A stretch of DNA of 64,000 nt from Bradysia coprophila (GCF_014529535.1 NW_023503493.1:11564001-11628000); one strand, 5' to 3'. Counted from the stretch's first letter, positions 11,682-23,576 are shown. The notes: generated from the sequence alone by a model not told the origin. Translations and numbers: made by a program.

Positions 11682-14150
11682 AAATGAGTGGTAGTAAAAG
11701 GTTGTTATTGAGGTCTCTAAACAAACAGATAAACAGATTGTGTGTAAATTTGTATCCGATTGATCCTGTACTTTGTTGGGGAGGTCGTCCAGGTGATTAT
11801 CGTCGCCTTGGTGATTTAATTTTTTTTTTCGATTTTTTGGAGCTCTATAGCCGATTTACCATTTTCTGATAATACAGCCAGAGGCAGTGAAATCTCAGAA
11901 AGACAGTACCATATTTAAGAATGTAAGTTACTGTTGTGCACGAAGAGAAATTGGGAAGCGATACATGGACGTATAGTACGACCTGCTGATAGTTTGTTAA
12001 TTAAAAAAAAAAAACTTTCGTGTCCTGAAAGACCATGCTGCATTGGAATGCAATACTTAGGTAACCAAGCAAAAATTTCATCGTTCTCAGAATGAAAATA
12101 CACAAATTTTTCGCAACACAAATTAGGTAACGCAACATTTTATGGAATTGTAATAAAAATGAAACATAATAAATTCTCAGCACCAGTAATTCCATATTCA
12201 AAAGCCCTAAAAACGAAATTGAAAGAAATCTTTCGCAAAAATTTTCTGTAATTTTTTTACGACACACCACGAAGTGCAACACTCCACAGTCATATAATCG
12301 ATTAATATGAAAAAGGCAGAAGATTAATTGAACTTTACCTGGGAAAAAAATGACATTTTTATGTTTTATAACGCAACCAAAATTGTGTAGTTACAGCTAC
12401 CGATTAATGCCGTGTATTGGCTGAGCGGGTATTCATCTGATATTTTTCTTTGAATTGAAATCCAATATCTCCTCTTTTTACAACTCGGATTATAATCAAA
12501 ACATAAAAATTTTTGCTTATCATCATAAATCTAAAAAAATCTCTCGTTTTTTTCGCTTAATTTATACGCAAGAACGGCTGAATAACGCTCGTTGAGGATC
12601 TATACAATTGCAATAAAATTTCAAGAAAATTATTAATACCACCAATAATAACCCCGCTGTTGTAACCGTACCGCCGCCTAACAGTAGCAATAATAACTGA
12701 CAAAGGATTATACGGTTTGTTGTTTTTTCGGTATTGTTTGCGTTCACGTTAACTTTTACAATATGATATAATTCCTCCTCACGGCTTTAAAAGCTTTGAT
12801 GCGCGCACACATTTTTCATTTCTTTTAACTTTTTTTTTTCACCATTTGGTTGTTTTGTGTACAGAGAGGAGAATTTTATTTTTCTTCTTACTTTACTTTT
12901 ATACCGCCGCAAATGCAGACCTACATACCTTCCTCTAAAAATATATAATCAGATTTTAAAGTTGAATTAAAACTGCATTGTATGTAAATGTGTAGTATAA
13001 AGAGCCACGGAAAAGAGAAGAAAAAAAAACTCTTTTTTTTTCTGGCCTTCCATCGTCAAGACGAAACAGTTTTATTTGCTGTGTTTAGATGTTATTAATA
13101 AAACGATCATGAGAACCGTTCAAATAAAGAAGAGGTCACTCATCAAGAAACGTAAGTGGTTTGGATGAAATCTGTTCAAACGTTGATTATCAAACAGCGC
13201 TAGAAAGGCCAAACTGTCGCCGTTTAAAGAATTTAGAATTTCACGTTTATTTCACGATTAAGGTTATTTAAGGCTGAATACTTCACGCTCGTTGAACTAC
13301 TAATGTGAATAACGAACATCACACACCGGCATGACAACTGGACCGCAGCGAAAGGCGGAGAAAATTTCTGAATGAATGTAGTTACTTTAACGCTTGCTAT
13401 CACTTCTAGTTTCTGGTAACCTTGAGTAAGAATGGCTGGTTCAAAACATTTCTCCTCCTTTCCTTGAGGTTGAGGCGCCACTGTGTGTCAGCGTTAGAGT
13501 TTCATTAGATACGTGGGAACACACCATTCACATAGAGAGAAATACACCAAAATCCAATTGGTATGAAAAGTGGTGTGTCACCTACGTACCTATAATCTGC
13601 GTGAACTTCCCAATGTTCACAGACTTGGTTTTTATGAATATCCAGAGTAAATACTCAAGTTCAGTTCCTTAGGTTTTACCGTCCCCCTCAGCGAGAGGAT
13701 GGGCTACGATAGATCTCAGTTGATCACGAAAACGGAGACATTAGAATTCGAATGATTCAGGAGATGTAAAACTTTTGTCTAAGAATTTTAGTGACGTGTG
13801 TGCGACATTAAATCTTGTGACCCAACCAAATTTCAAATGTTTTGTTGATTCAATATCATCGTTTGGGCATAAAAGTCTTTCATTTCACAATGACTGTTAA
13901 TTCTGTTACTGCGTCTGTCTAAAGTATTGCCGAGTGTGGTCTCCAAAATCTTTTACTTCATTAGTTTCAACATAGATTTTACTGGATAAAAGGACACTAT
14001 AGCATGTAAACACCTCTCGTTTATGTCGTCGCTTTCGATAAGAGATGATTACCCATTTACCCGATTTGATCTGCATTGGATCTCGGTTGAGAATGGATCT
14101 ATTCAGATTCATTCCTAAAGAGTTCAAAATTTTCACAATTTAGATTTTAA
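11682..14150. other. Gene-free stretch upstream of the cysteine-rich gene
   Basis: No gene supported. Long T and A runs occur at 11820, 12003, 12830 and 13020. Reading frames are short and AT-biased. Confidence 0.4.
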
Positions 14151-14170
14151 ACGATTGCAAATAAATTTAT

Positions 14171-14640
14171 TCATTTTTTGTTGATAAAAACATTCTTTTT
14201 AATTTTATTTGGAGTACAACGAGCGTACTCATCATTTGGTGCCACATCGCAATAAAAACCCTCGCAGCAAGCCACACTGTTCACACCCAGTCCACACTGA
14301 TGATAGTCAAAAATTTAACAATTAGCTTAAACCAAATCCATCAAATCACATTATTTCACTTACATATGCATCAGTTGTTCCACAATTTGGAGTGCAAAGA
14401 GCATTAGCATCGTTCGGAGCAATATCACAAAAGTAGCCGTCACAACAGTCTACTCTGTTGAGACCTCTACCACACTATTGGAATAAAAATAAAAGTTTTG
14501 AGTCATAAATTCACTTTTCGTAAAAATTTACGATAAGATAAGCTTACAAATGCTCCAGTTAAACCGCAATCTGCGTGTACATTATTGACAATCACTAGAA
14601 TCGTCACAATGACTATATTTAACATGACAATTTTTAACAT
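14171..14640 (-). CDS. Secreted double six-cysteine (knottin-type) peptide, 109 aa, three exons
   Basis: Exons on the minus strand are 14640-14548, 14474-14364 and 14296-14171. All introns are phase 0 with GT/AG borders (donors GTAAGC and GTAAGT). The protein opens with a signal peptide of about 23 residues (MLKIVMLNIVIVTILVIV, then NNVHA), so the mature chain starts near DCG. It contains two modules with identical spacing C-X6-C-X8-CC-X4-C-X10-C, the cysteine pattern of inhibitor-cystine-knot peptides, each with a conserved APND and CTPN segment. The second module is followed by a short lysine-rich tail. Each intron falls just before the second cysteine of a module, so exons and modules are staggered. 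The stop codon overlaps AATAAA (minus strand). Signal and spacing are seen directly; the knottin fold is inferred. Knottins serve as venom components, antimicrobials or protease inhibitors, and the sequence does not say which applies. Confidence 0.85.
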
Positions 14641-15009
14641 CGTGTTCAGATGAGATTATTGGTGTTACTAATAACTTTCTGGCGTGACTTTACTCAATTC
14701 CGTGTGTGCGAAGGCTTAAGTAGTTCAAGCAAAAGTATACACAGCTGTGTTGTCCTCATCTAGGCAAAATATTTTGTTTACTGATGACATTGATCTGATA
14801 CTTTTCCACTACAAGACCTTTGTTAAGCCGGGGGTTCGTCAATGTTCTAAAAAAAAGGTCACCGCAGACCTAAATAATCACTACTGTAATTGATTGCATT
14901 TTACATACTCTTGTTTTCCCTAGGGTCGAAAGTGGCTTATTACAACCCTTAGGATGAAATGTAAATTTACTTTAAGCTCAAAAGTCCGCCGCAGGTACAT
15001 ACGTTTCAT

Positions 15010-15520
15010 ACTATTACATGACTAGCGATAAATGGATGCAAAGTAGAGTTTTTCTGTGAATTTTGTTGATCCGAGGCGTAGTCAAGCTCAATAAACACAC
15101 GAAAACGAGACTTTAATTTTTTATCCCGAGTTATGTAATGGAATCAACAAGCTGAGGGCGTCGAAAGTAGTGCTCGAAACATGAAAAGTACGGTTTTCTA
15201 CGCATGTAGCAAGTAAAATACATTACGTAACTACGAGTAAAAGTTTCTCAAAACGTTGTATGCAACTCGGTGATAAATGCTTTTTTGACTCACGAAAAAA
15301 GCATTTACATGCTACATGCGTCGAAAACCGTACTTTTCATGTGTGAGGCACGTCTTTCGACGCCCTCAGCATGTAAAATCCATTACATAACTCGGGATAA
15401 AAAGTGAAAAGTCTCGTTTTCGTGTGTTTATTGACCTCGGCTTCGCCTCGGATCAACAAAATTCACACGAAAACTCTACTTTTCATCTCTTTATCCCTAG
15501 TCATGTAAAATACTATTATC
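15010..15520. repeat. About 510-bp inverted-repeat element
   Basis: The outer arms TACTATTACATGACTAG / CTAGTCATGTAAAATACTA, middle arms TTTTGTTGATCCGAGG / CCTCGGATCAACAAAA and inner arms AACACACGAAAACGAGACTT / its complement pair across a centre near 15265. A half copy lies at 2626-2965. Palindromic CTCGGCTTCGCCTCG sits in the right arm, and a detached copy of the motif follows at about 15544-15572. Non-coding. Confidence 0.75.
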
Positions 15521-15572
15521 CCTCGGTCGCATAAATAACTATTTCGTGTGTTTATTGACCTCGGCTTCGCCT

Positions 15573-16500
15573 AGTTATTGTCACGATTATTTTTTATGTG
15601 ACACACATAGAAGTCAGTGTCTAGAAATTTGTTATCTGGAATATATGTCTCCCGTCCTAGAGCAGGATGAAGACCCACATATGACAATGTTTACCCCTCG
15701 TCTTAAATATTGTATTCGACATCAAATGTTTTGAATATTTACCAAAAATTTCTGACAATTTTCCGTTGACTGACAACGAACACGTACGAAAAAAATTAAT
15801 TAATTTCTCAAAAAGATGATTCATTTACATCAGAATACGTCTGTGACGGATGACATACATCAATATATAAAAATAATTAAAAATAATTTACTTCTTGCCA
15901 CCGGAGTGGCAAATAGTCTCTAAATAATAGTCTCTAATTTTCTGATCTCTAATAAAGAGGACTGGCAATAGAGCAGAATCGAATTGGAAACTAATGAACG
16001 CTCCATGATACACTCTTAAAAGATTAAAACTAAATCTCATACATTGAACTGATTACAATTATCTAAGAGGCATTATCTACCATCAATGTCATGTCTAAGC
16101 TGGAACCAAGGGTCTGTTAAAAAAAAAACGAAAACGAGTAGACGGTATCAAAAACCCTTCAAAGACCAAGGGTCGTGTTCTCCTTTTTGGACATTTTATT
16201 TCTAAAAATTATGTAATTTTAAAAAAATTCTGCAAAAATCTCGAAATAACAATTTAAAAAAAAATCATAAAAATAGGCCCTGGACCCTGATGCGATTGCC
16301 GTGATCGATAAAAAAATTAATTGAAACTTCTGACGATACAAGATCAAGAAATTTTTACATGCAAAGATTATCACTTGCCATACCGAACGAAATTCATGAA
16401 TGTATTACAGGTACTTTACGAGCGAACATTTTTATCAGTAATAAACAAATAACTAAATTCAATTTGAAATAAAAAAAAAACAAAAACAAAATAAAAAAAA
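15573..16500. other. Gene-free stretch
   Basis: No gene or clear repeat seen. Ends in an A-rich tract (16470-16500) that forms the pol III terminator of the neighbouring tRNA gene. Confidence 0.4.
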
Positions 16501-16503
16501 ATC

Positions 16504-16585
16504 CGACGAGGATGAGATTCGAACTCACGCGTGCAGAGCACATTGGATTAGCAGTCCAACGCCTTAACCACTCGGCCACCTCGTC
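16504..16585 (-). tRNA. tRNA-Ser(GCT)
   Basis: Read from the minus strand the 82 nt fold as a class II tRNA: acceptor GACGAGG pairs with CCTCGTC plus discriminator G; D arm GCC/GGC with AGTGGTTAA; anticodon stem TTGGA/TCCAA around loop CTGCTAA, anticodon GCT; long variable arm GTGC/GCAC; T arm GTGAG/CTCAT with TTCGAAT. Internal pol III A and B boxes are intact, there is no intron, and a T run follows the 3' end on the coding strand. It decodes AGC/AGU serine codons and looks functional. Confidence 0.95.
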
Positions 16586-16589
16586 ATGT

Positions 16590-17230
16590 TTCGTCGTGCA
16601 TTATTTCTGAGTTATATAGAAATAATCTATCGAAATTACAAAACACAACCATGATACACTGTTTTGAGCGCAATACAAGCGGACTGAACCAATCAGAAAA
16701 ATATACAAAAATTCTCTTAGTTTACTGGCAACTAACATGATGTTTCTTGTTTATTCAGCTTTAATTTGCTTACTGTATGGAAGAATTTCTATATTAAAGT
16801 CGTTCAGGTCGAGTTTCAGGTTCTCAATGAGTGCTCGTGTAAAAGAAGGTTTTTAGCGCCATACGACTTGATATGGCATTTGTTAAACATTCTGCTAGTT
16901 CGAAGTAAGGGCAAATCATTTGGCTATAGTCACTGGTCATAGATGGTGGGTCTGCAAAGAAAATTTGGTCCGCGAATTATAACTCGAGAAATTCTCAACT
17001 GAATTTGATTTTTTTTTTTTTTCGCTTGAAAGGTGAATCATAATTGTGTGATTAAGTTCGAATTTGGACATATTTGGGTCGGTTCTTCCTGGTCTAGGAC
17101 CGCCTAAGGTTGTAAGGTTTTTCGAGTATATCTATTGCAATATAAATGTTAAACGTGTAAATGAAACTGCAAATGATAGGTATTGAGGATAGAAAATCAG
17201 AAAAAAAAGTTTTTTTTAATTCAGGTCACT
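16590..17230. other. Gene-free stretch
   Basis: Nothing supportable. A T run lies at about 17010. Confidence 0.4.
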
Positions 17231-17233
17231 GGG

Positions 17234-17895
17234 TGGTGACTTAGGGCCCTTAGAATGGTAGTCTACTCAGACCAAAGTTGTTCTTGCATATAAATCGTGC
17301 AAATTTTAGCCGATTTTGCTAATTCTTGTTTTGAGAGATATGACTACTGAATAAATGTAGCTCAGAACGTTTTAATCTTGAGTCATTGATTGAGGCCGCT
17401 ACTAGGCCCTAAGTGTTTTCTGCGTATAGATCCAGTTAATTTTCGCAGATTTTACTAGTTCTTCTTTTATTTGAGAGGTAAATAAATACCGAATCGGATC
17501 TGGTTAAAAACGTTTCAATCTCGGATCATTGGACTGAGGCCGTTACTCGGCCCTAAGTGTATTTTGCATATAACTCAAGTAAATTTCATCCGATTTTCCT
17601 AATTTTTATTTTATATGAGAGGTAAATGAATACCGAATAAAACTTCATTAAATAAGTTTTAAATTTGGCTCTCTGGACTGAGGTCGCTACTAGGGCCCTA
17701 AGTGTTTTCTGCACATAAATCAAGTAAATTTCATCCGATTTTGATAATTTTGGTTCCATTTGAGAGGTAAATGAACACCGAATAGAATTTGGTTGAAAAT
17801 TTATTTTAAATTTGGGTCCTTGGACTGAGACCGCTACTCGGCCCTAAGTGTATTTTGCATATATCTCGAAAAATTTCATCCGATTTTCCTAATTT
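17234..17895 (+). repeat. Tandem array, unit about 144-147 bp, about 4.5 copies
   Basis: The block TGAGGCCGCTACTAGGCCCTAAG recurs at about 17391, 17535, 17679 and 17826, with a worn first copy near 17234. Each is followed by a shared AAATTTCATCCGATTTTCC and TGAGAGGTAAATGAATACCGAAT. Spacings of 144, 144 and 147 bp indicate a regular minisatellite. No long open frame is conserved across units. Confidence 0.8.
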
Positions 17896-18406
17896 TTGTT
17901 TTATTTGTAAAGAAATCGAACTCTAAGTCGAGCCGATTTTGCAAACTTTTGTTATACTAGAGGACGTCATGGTATTATAAAAATATAAATTGAACTCTGG
18001 ATCTTTGACTGACGCCTGCAGCTTTATTGCCATGAGTGATTTTCCATATGAGTGCTTTATTTGTATTTTCTGAGATGAATACTTTATGTAAAAGTTAAAA
18101 AGTTTCAAGTTTTTCTCTAGGGCTACGCAAGCCTCAAGCCAAATAGTGACGGACGGAGTTGGATAAGGACGCACTAGTGCTACGGATGTACGGGTATATT
18201 TCAAATATCATCTCAAACTAATGCACCGTGTGTACCGTAACTACGATATTGTGTGACATCCAAACAAATTTTCGAAAAGTTACCGATTTTAAATTAATGT
18301 GGAAGGGACATCCTAAGTAATCCACGAACGAACTTATTGATCAGAAATTTTTATTTCATAAATTTTGATATTGACGACGAACAACAACTGTTGACTAGAG
18401 ACGGTC

Positions 18407-19344
18407 TCAAAATGAACATTTATGGGGATCTGCCCTGCCACCACATTTACCCTTAGCAGGTATTATTTTTCGTGTAGACTTTCGTGTAGCCGGTCCAGTT
18501 TTGCACGCTGAAGGATCATCATCATCATGATCATCTCCATGTTTCTCTTCAAATCCAGGTCCACTTTCATCTTCTTCAGCTTCTTCTTCGTCTTCTTCTT
18601 CTTCATCTACAATATCATAATCTGGTGCACAATGTCTGCCCTCGACAAATGTTGGCCTTCTTGCAAAACGTTTGACGTCGCTTTTTTCGTCAATCGAAAA
18701 CAGCTTCGGTATGTACTTTTCCATTCTTTTGGATTTTTCGAATTTGTAATCACCATCTCGAAGCTTAATCGATAATTCAACTGCCTCTGGGCAAGGTGCA
18801 TCCCTTCCTCTTTTTAAACAGGGCTCGTGAGGCGATGGACCTGTTGCTGCCCGTTTCCTTGAAGCCCTGCTCGGCGAAGTGCCTGGTTCTACTTTCACTG
18901 TTACTTCAGACCTATCGACACATTTATGTAAGCCGTGTAAGTGTATGCGAACAAACAACGAATCTACTTTTTGCGAGTCTATGTCGTATACCTGTCAGGA
19001 CTTGAGATGGTGATCGCATATTGCTTCCCGTCACCTTCCCTTACGTCATCTTTACTATCGTCGCCTTCGCCATCGTCACAATCAGTTGCATACGTATTTT
19101 GAAGTGTCGGGATTGCATATTTGTTGCCAGTTTTTACTATAAATCCACCAACCATGCCATTATGTAATATTTGTCTCAATTCATCTTCGATAATGTCGCG
19201 TGACGCATCCGTCGACGTAATGAATTGGTCAAATAATTCGTCTTCCGTAATTTGATTGTTTTGGGATGCTATAGCATCCATTACACAGTGCCCGTTACGC
19301 ACTCTGATGGTGTCTTCATCGAGTATAATTGAATGATTAAACAT
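18407..19344 (-). CDS. Probable nuclear protein, possible winged-helix-like N-terminus, 285 aa, two exons
   Basis: Exon 1 is 19344-18992 and exon 2 is 18911-18407. They are joined across an 80-nt GT-AG intron (GACAG|GTATAC to GATAG|GTCTG) that restores frame through a split Arg codon. Residues about 20-80 (MDAIASQNNQITEDELFDQF to GFIVKTGNKY) have the helix-helix-hydrophobic-hairpin look of small winged-helix-type domains such as H15 or DUF4777; that is a resemblance, not an identification. The remainder has an SP-rich linker, basic patches RASRKRAA and KRGRD, acidic runs (DEEEEDEEEAEEDE, then HGDDHDDDD) and a basic C-terminus (RKSTRKIIPAKGK). This composition fits a chromatin-associated protein. 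AATAAA lies about 50 nt after the stop (18350-18355, minus strand). The coherent splice junction and balanced codon use support a real gene; function is unknown. Confidence 0.65.
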
Positions 19345-20700
19345 TTAGAAAAATTTATTTAAAAAATTACAAAAATAAAATTTTCAGGAAAATCAATTTG
19401 TGACTGTAAAACGTTTCAATTTCAGGATTGACTGAATATTTTTCACTATAATATTCATTCTAGCCAACTCGATTCATTTTTTTTTTCTTGATGAATGTTC
19501 TTACTGCAATAACCGACTGCCTTTGTAACAGTAAATCAACCCAAAAAATTAAATTATCCATTATTGAGGCGATGTTACCTAACGAAAAAGTTGGGGCGGT
19601 TTCGACGTTTTCATGGTAATTTCTGTTAATCTAGACTATATCTTACTTTTACCATACCTACATCGTCAGCGGCTCTTACTGGAAATTTTTTGTTCCGTAT
19701 AGTTCATTGAAGAGATCCCTGACATTTCAAAGATTTTTTCGCATGAATTGCATATGGTAATGTCTGGACTTTTAGGATTATTGAGATGGGTCCAGGTTAT
19801 TTCCTAGGATTTCATCTATCACTGATGCTTAAGTATCGTTCCCTAGAACTTCGACTTATGAACCATTGATACAATATACCGTAGATAAAAAGCACAACAC
19901 AAAACGAAGAGAAAGAGAAAATTGAGAAATGCCGAGTTTTAATTATTTTCAAATATTTGTACATTATGTGATTATTTCTAGCGCTTTCTTAGAATGTAAG
20001 TTACTTCATACACACTACACACATTCATGCAATGTTTCCGCATAAATTTGCTTTGATAGTTCTTATCTTAGATGCTTAAAGATTCAAGAATGACACTACT
20101 AATCTCATTTTGTAATAGACTAAGCCTCGGACTAAGTTCTCAGGACGGGCAATCACAATTTGGATATTAACATGCTCACATTTCTTCATCATCTTCTGGC
20201 TTTCACAAACATTGTGATCCACCCTGTATCGTCCAAATGCTTGTAGCCATATTTCTAATTGTTAGATGTTCGATAATTTGACGAGTGAGTGAATATTAAC
20301 TTGGAATTTTCCTTACTTCTTAATGTCAATATATATCAAAATAGTAGCCGGACTGATAGGAACCTGCCATTTTTCTAAAAAAAATTCTCGTGAAAACTTC
20401 TTTCTTAAATACGCTGAACGCTACACTAAAAATTGTTATCTACAGACGTGACATAACTATTGTTCAGAACCACCCTGTAACCTTCTGGTGCCTCTAGGTA
20501 TTCGAAATATTGGATATGAATAGAGAATTTTCCGGGCAACAATACTGTAGAACATTATCTAAACATACAATCATTGGTTCCATCTGAAATATGACAAAAA
20601 CAGTGAAAAAATAGGTGTTTCAAAATATTTATTCACTTTGACCATATTTTTGGACCAGCCTATGTTGTACAAATTTTTTTTTATAACTTCTAGGGTTTAG
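19345..20700. other. Gene-free stretch upstream of the 18.4-kb gene
   Basis: Would contain the 5' region of the minus-strand gene ending at 19344. No TATA box or other promoter element is convincing, and no other feature was seen. Confidence 0.4.
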
Positions 20701-20722
20701 GAAATTTAATTCTCTATCGATG

Positions 20723-21004
20723 TCATCCATAAAAATACGAAATATTTTGTTCACAGTTTTCGAAAATGGTCGAAAACTGGAAAAGTGCACTCCAGACTTC
20801 CACCCTCCTTTTCCCGAAATCTGACAGGATTTCAGCTTGGCACCCGAACTTTTCTTTTTCAGGGTACCAAGAGCTATCCAAATCACCCAAGACATCCCGT
20901 GCACCTTTCATGGCTACTTCAATGGCTACTGCACTACTATCCTTATCGTTGTTATAAACATGTGAAGTATAGACTTGGCCTATAGATTTTACTTTATAAT
21001 TCAA
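20723..21004 (-). pseudogene. Possible protein-coding fragment, unrecognised, 93 codons
   Basis: This frame has less AT-biased codon use than the surroundings and protein-like segments such as KDSSAVAIEVAMKGARDVLG and SSWYPEKEKFGCQAE. An overlapping open frame continues to 20629 after a possible frameshift. I do not recognise the family and see no convincing splice partners. It could be a decayed exon or retrocopy, or chance. Confidence 0.25.
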
Positions 21005-21060
21005 TTTAAACTGCCAGCTCTTTAATGTAATATGTTTAAATCAGTTACTTCGTTTGTTAA

Positions 21061-21202
21061 TAGTATATTACTTCCGAGGTTCCAAGTTGTGTATTTGATA
21101 AGTGGGGTGTTACAGCCCGACCCGAAGGGGAACCTCGTAAGTACAATGCTTTACGTGATTAGGCAATGTAAATGAAAATGAAACATGCCGTAACACGTAA
21201 AA
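21061..21202 (-). mobile_element. Hairpin-bearing repeat, copy 2, one hairpin arm deleted
   Basis: Minus-strand copy of the 8539-8718 family, with TAGTATATTACTTCCGAGG at one end and CCGTAACACGTAA at the other. The sequence jumps from CCCGAAGGGG directly to AACCTCGTAAG, so about 38 bp comprising most of one hairpin arm is missing; short GG homology at the joint suggests a deletion. The single-copy ends are intact. Confidence 0.8.
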
Positions 21203-22835
21203 GTATATTACTTGATAGCAAATCTTGTACTTTCTTTGTTCTGCCCTACACATTTCATTAAATAGAACTAATATATAACACCAGCATAAGCTCACCAGTT
21301 ATTTTTGTCGTCGTTGTCGGTGACAGCTGTTTTGGTCAGTTTCTAATGCCCACACTCTACTAATAGGTCGAGAATCGCATAGTTCTTTGTTTTTCGAGAA
21401 GAATATAAACTTAAACGTGAATGTCATAAGATCAATGGCGTTACAGCATATTAACAACCGAATGGCTAAGCTAAACAACAACAACCGCTTAGCAAATATA
21501 CAATTTAAATACTTAGCAACAAACAACAACTTCTGGCCCGTGCCACAACATTCAAGATTAATGCATAGATTGGAATATATTGTATAATATTAGAAATCAG
21601 ATAAATGGTAAAATGCTATGCCACTCTTAAGCATCGTTAAGTATCGTTAACTAAACTAAGCTAACATACGATCCAACAAGAGACATCTTCTGTGCACCAT
21701 GTTAGAGTAGCCTGTAATCGTTACAAACATATGTACCTCCTATATATATTTATTTACCTTTAACGTTGCGTATACACCAGAAATGGCAATTTTTCGTTAG
21801 GATCATTCTGAGCATCTTATGTGAATAACATCAATTAAGAAAAAAATTGTTTTGTTTGCTATGTTGGTATATACTTATAGATCTTTTGTGCATACTATAT
21901 ATGAAATATCCAATTCGGATGAGTATAGAGAGCCAAGTGAACAGTGAACACACACTCGATACGGTTTACAAGTGAAGACTTTTTTTTCTTGTAAATTTAT
22001 TTAATAAATTTTATTTATTCGAATCCGAACAATAATAAAATAAACACAAGGACATAGCGGCGCCAAGTAAATACTGTACACTGTACACACAAAACGAACC
22101 ACAGCGTACTTATGACGTAACATGGAAGCATGATGTCTTTTTGCTGTTACAAATTCTCTTTTTCTGTCCATTTTATTTCTTTGATATTTTAAGATGATTA
22201 TGTAAACTCTCAACAACAACGATTTATATATATTGTTGATCATAATACTACACCAAAAACGATTCGGTGTACACTTATTACATTGCAAGTGAATGGCGTT
22301 TAATTGGCTTAGATTTATCGAAGATTTATGATTCTCATGATTGAACGTTTTCAACGAAACGAGAGACAAAAAAAATGTTTTTCTGGTAGATTTTATGTGT
22401 TACTCGTGATTCGGTTGGTTGAATCGATTATAGTGGAAATCTATTAAACTAGGCGTCCTCCTACTATTTTTTATTTGCTGTTGTTCGTACTCGCTCAACA
22501 GTGGTAAATATGCATGACAAAAACGCATGTGATTGTGTGATTTATTACCATGAAATTTACACTCTAAAACGCTTTGAGACTCTGTGTGTAGTTCCATTTA
22601 AAGACCGCTTATTGAGAATTTATTACAATTTGAAATCATGTTTCATATTTTTCCATTTACAGGAGAAAAAACTATTGTCTCGTTTTTGTTGTGCGCGCGG
22701 CTTATGATGTCATGCGAATGTTCCATTCGATTAGGACCTCTGTGGGTATAGGATTGAGATACTAGTAAAAACTTTATAGGAATAGATTGTAGGAATATTT
22801 GTTAGATTTAGGTAGTAACAATCTAGTTGACTACC
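21203..22835. other. Gene-free stretch
   Basis: No gene supported; open frames of up to 122 codons at 22001-22369 (minus) are AT-rich and resemble nothing I recognise. Confidence 0.4.
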
Positions 22836-23200
22836 AGGCCTGTTCATTTTAGAGACATAGTCTCAAATTCATCTGGCATGGTGTTTATCTGGTCCGGAAG
22901 ACTAAAATATTGGACCCGTATCTTTTTTTTAGAATTTTAAAAAATAGTTTAGATCTGGGGAGCTAAGCATTTGTTCAAATGTACGAATGCGTTGGTTAGA
23001 AGAGTAAAAAAGATATACACCATCATTCTCCTCTCTTCTAACCAACGCTTTCGTACATTTGAACAAATGCTTCGCTTCCCAGATCTAAACTATTTTTTTA
23101 AATTCCAAAAAAAAATACGGGTCCAATATTTTAGCCTTCCGGACCAGATAAACACCATTCCAGATGAATTTGAGACTATTTCTCTAAAATGAACAGGCCT
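22836..23200. repeat. 365-bp inverted-repeat element
   Basis: AGGCCTGTTCATTTTAGAG at the left mirrors CTCTAAAATGAACAGGCCT at the right. Internal blocks (GGACCCGTAT, AGATCTGG, GCATTTGTTCAAATGTACGA, TTGGTTAGAAGAG) all have mirrored partners, meeting near 23015. It folds almost end to end, is non-coding, and is foldback or MITE type. Confidence 0.85.
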
Positions 23201-23408
23201 ATATGACTACTGATAATTGAAATATTCACTGATCGCAGTACACAAATCTTTCTGTTGTTAAGTCCCTTTCAATAAAGACGTTTTCTAAATTCTGGATATT
23301 TCTCTGAATCAAGTTCTGGATTTTCTGGAAAACCAACAGTATTGTCAGACGTGATGTAAAACGAACTAACGTGAAATTCGACATGCTTACTAATCTGGGA
23401 GCTGTTGA

Positions 23409-23576
23409 GGTTTGTAAATGAATACACAAGAATTTTGTTGAACAAATGAATATCTAGATTTTTATTTACTAAACTTTGGTTAGGCATTCGCTCGCAGTAG
23501 CAAGAATGAAATATTAAAATAAAAAATCTAGATTTTCATTTGTTAAGCAGATTTTGGTGGAATCATTTACAAACCA
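23409..23576. repeat. Weak inverted repeat, about 50-bp arms
   Basis: GGTTTGTAAATGA and AACAAATGAATATCTAGATT pair imperfectly with AATCTAGATTTTCATTTGTT and TCATTTACAAACC. Arms are about 70-75 percent alike by eye. Confidence 0.5.

Noticed and set aside
16394-16579. 62-codon minus-strand open frame MAEWLRRW...
   Set aside because: It is a translation of the tRNA-Ser(GCT) gene and its A-rich 3' flank.
18527-18775. Plus-strand open frame opposite the acidic region
   Set aside because: Shadow of the GA-rich coding sequence of the minus-strand gene; phenylalanine-rich composition is an artefact.
20766-20985. Two plus-strand open frames in the 20.8-kb segment
   Set aside because: Antisense shadows of the more protein-like minus-strand frame, itself only weakly supported.
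22001-22369. 122-codon minus-strand open frame
   Set aside because: AT-driven composition, no domain or signal sequence pattern, no flanking exons; treated as chance.
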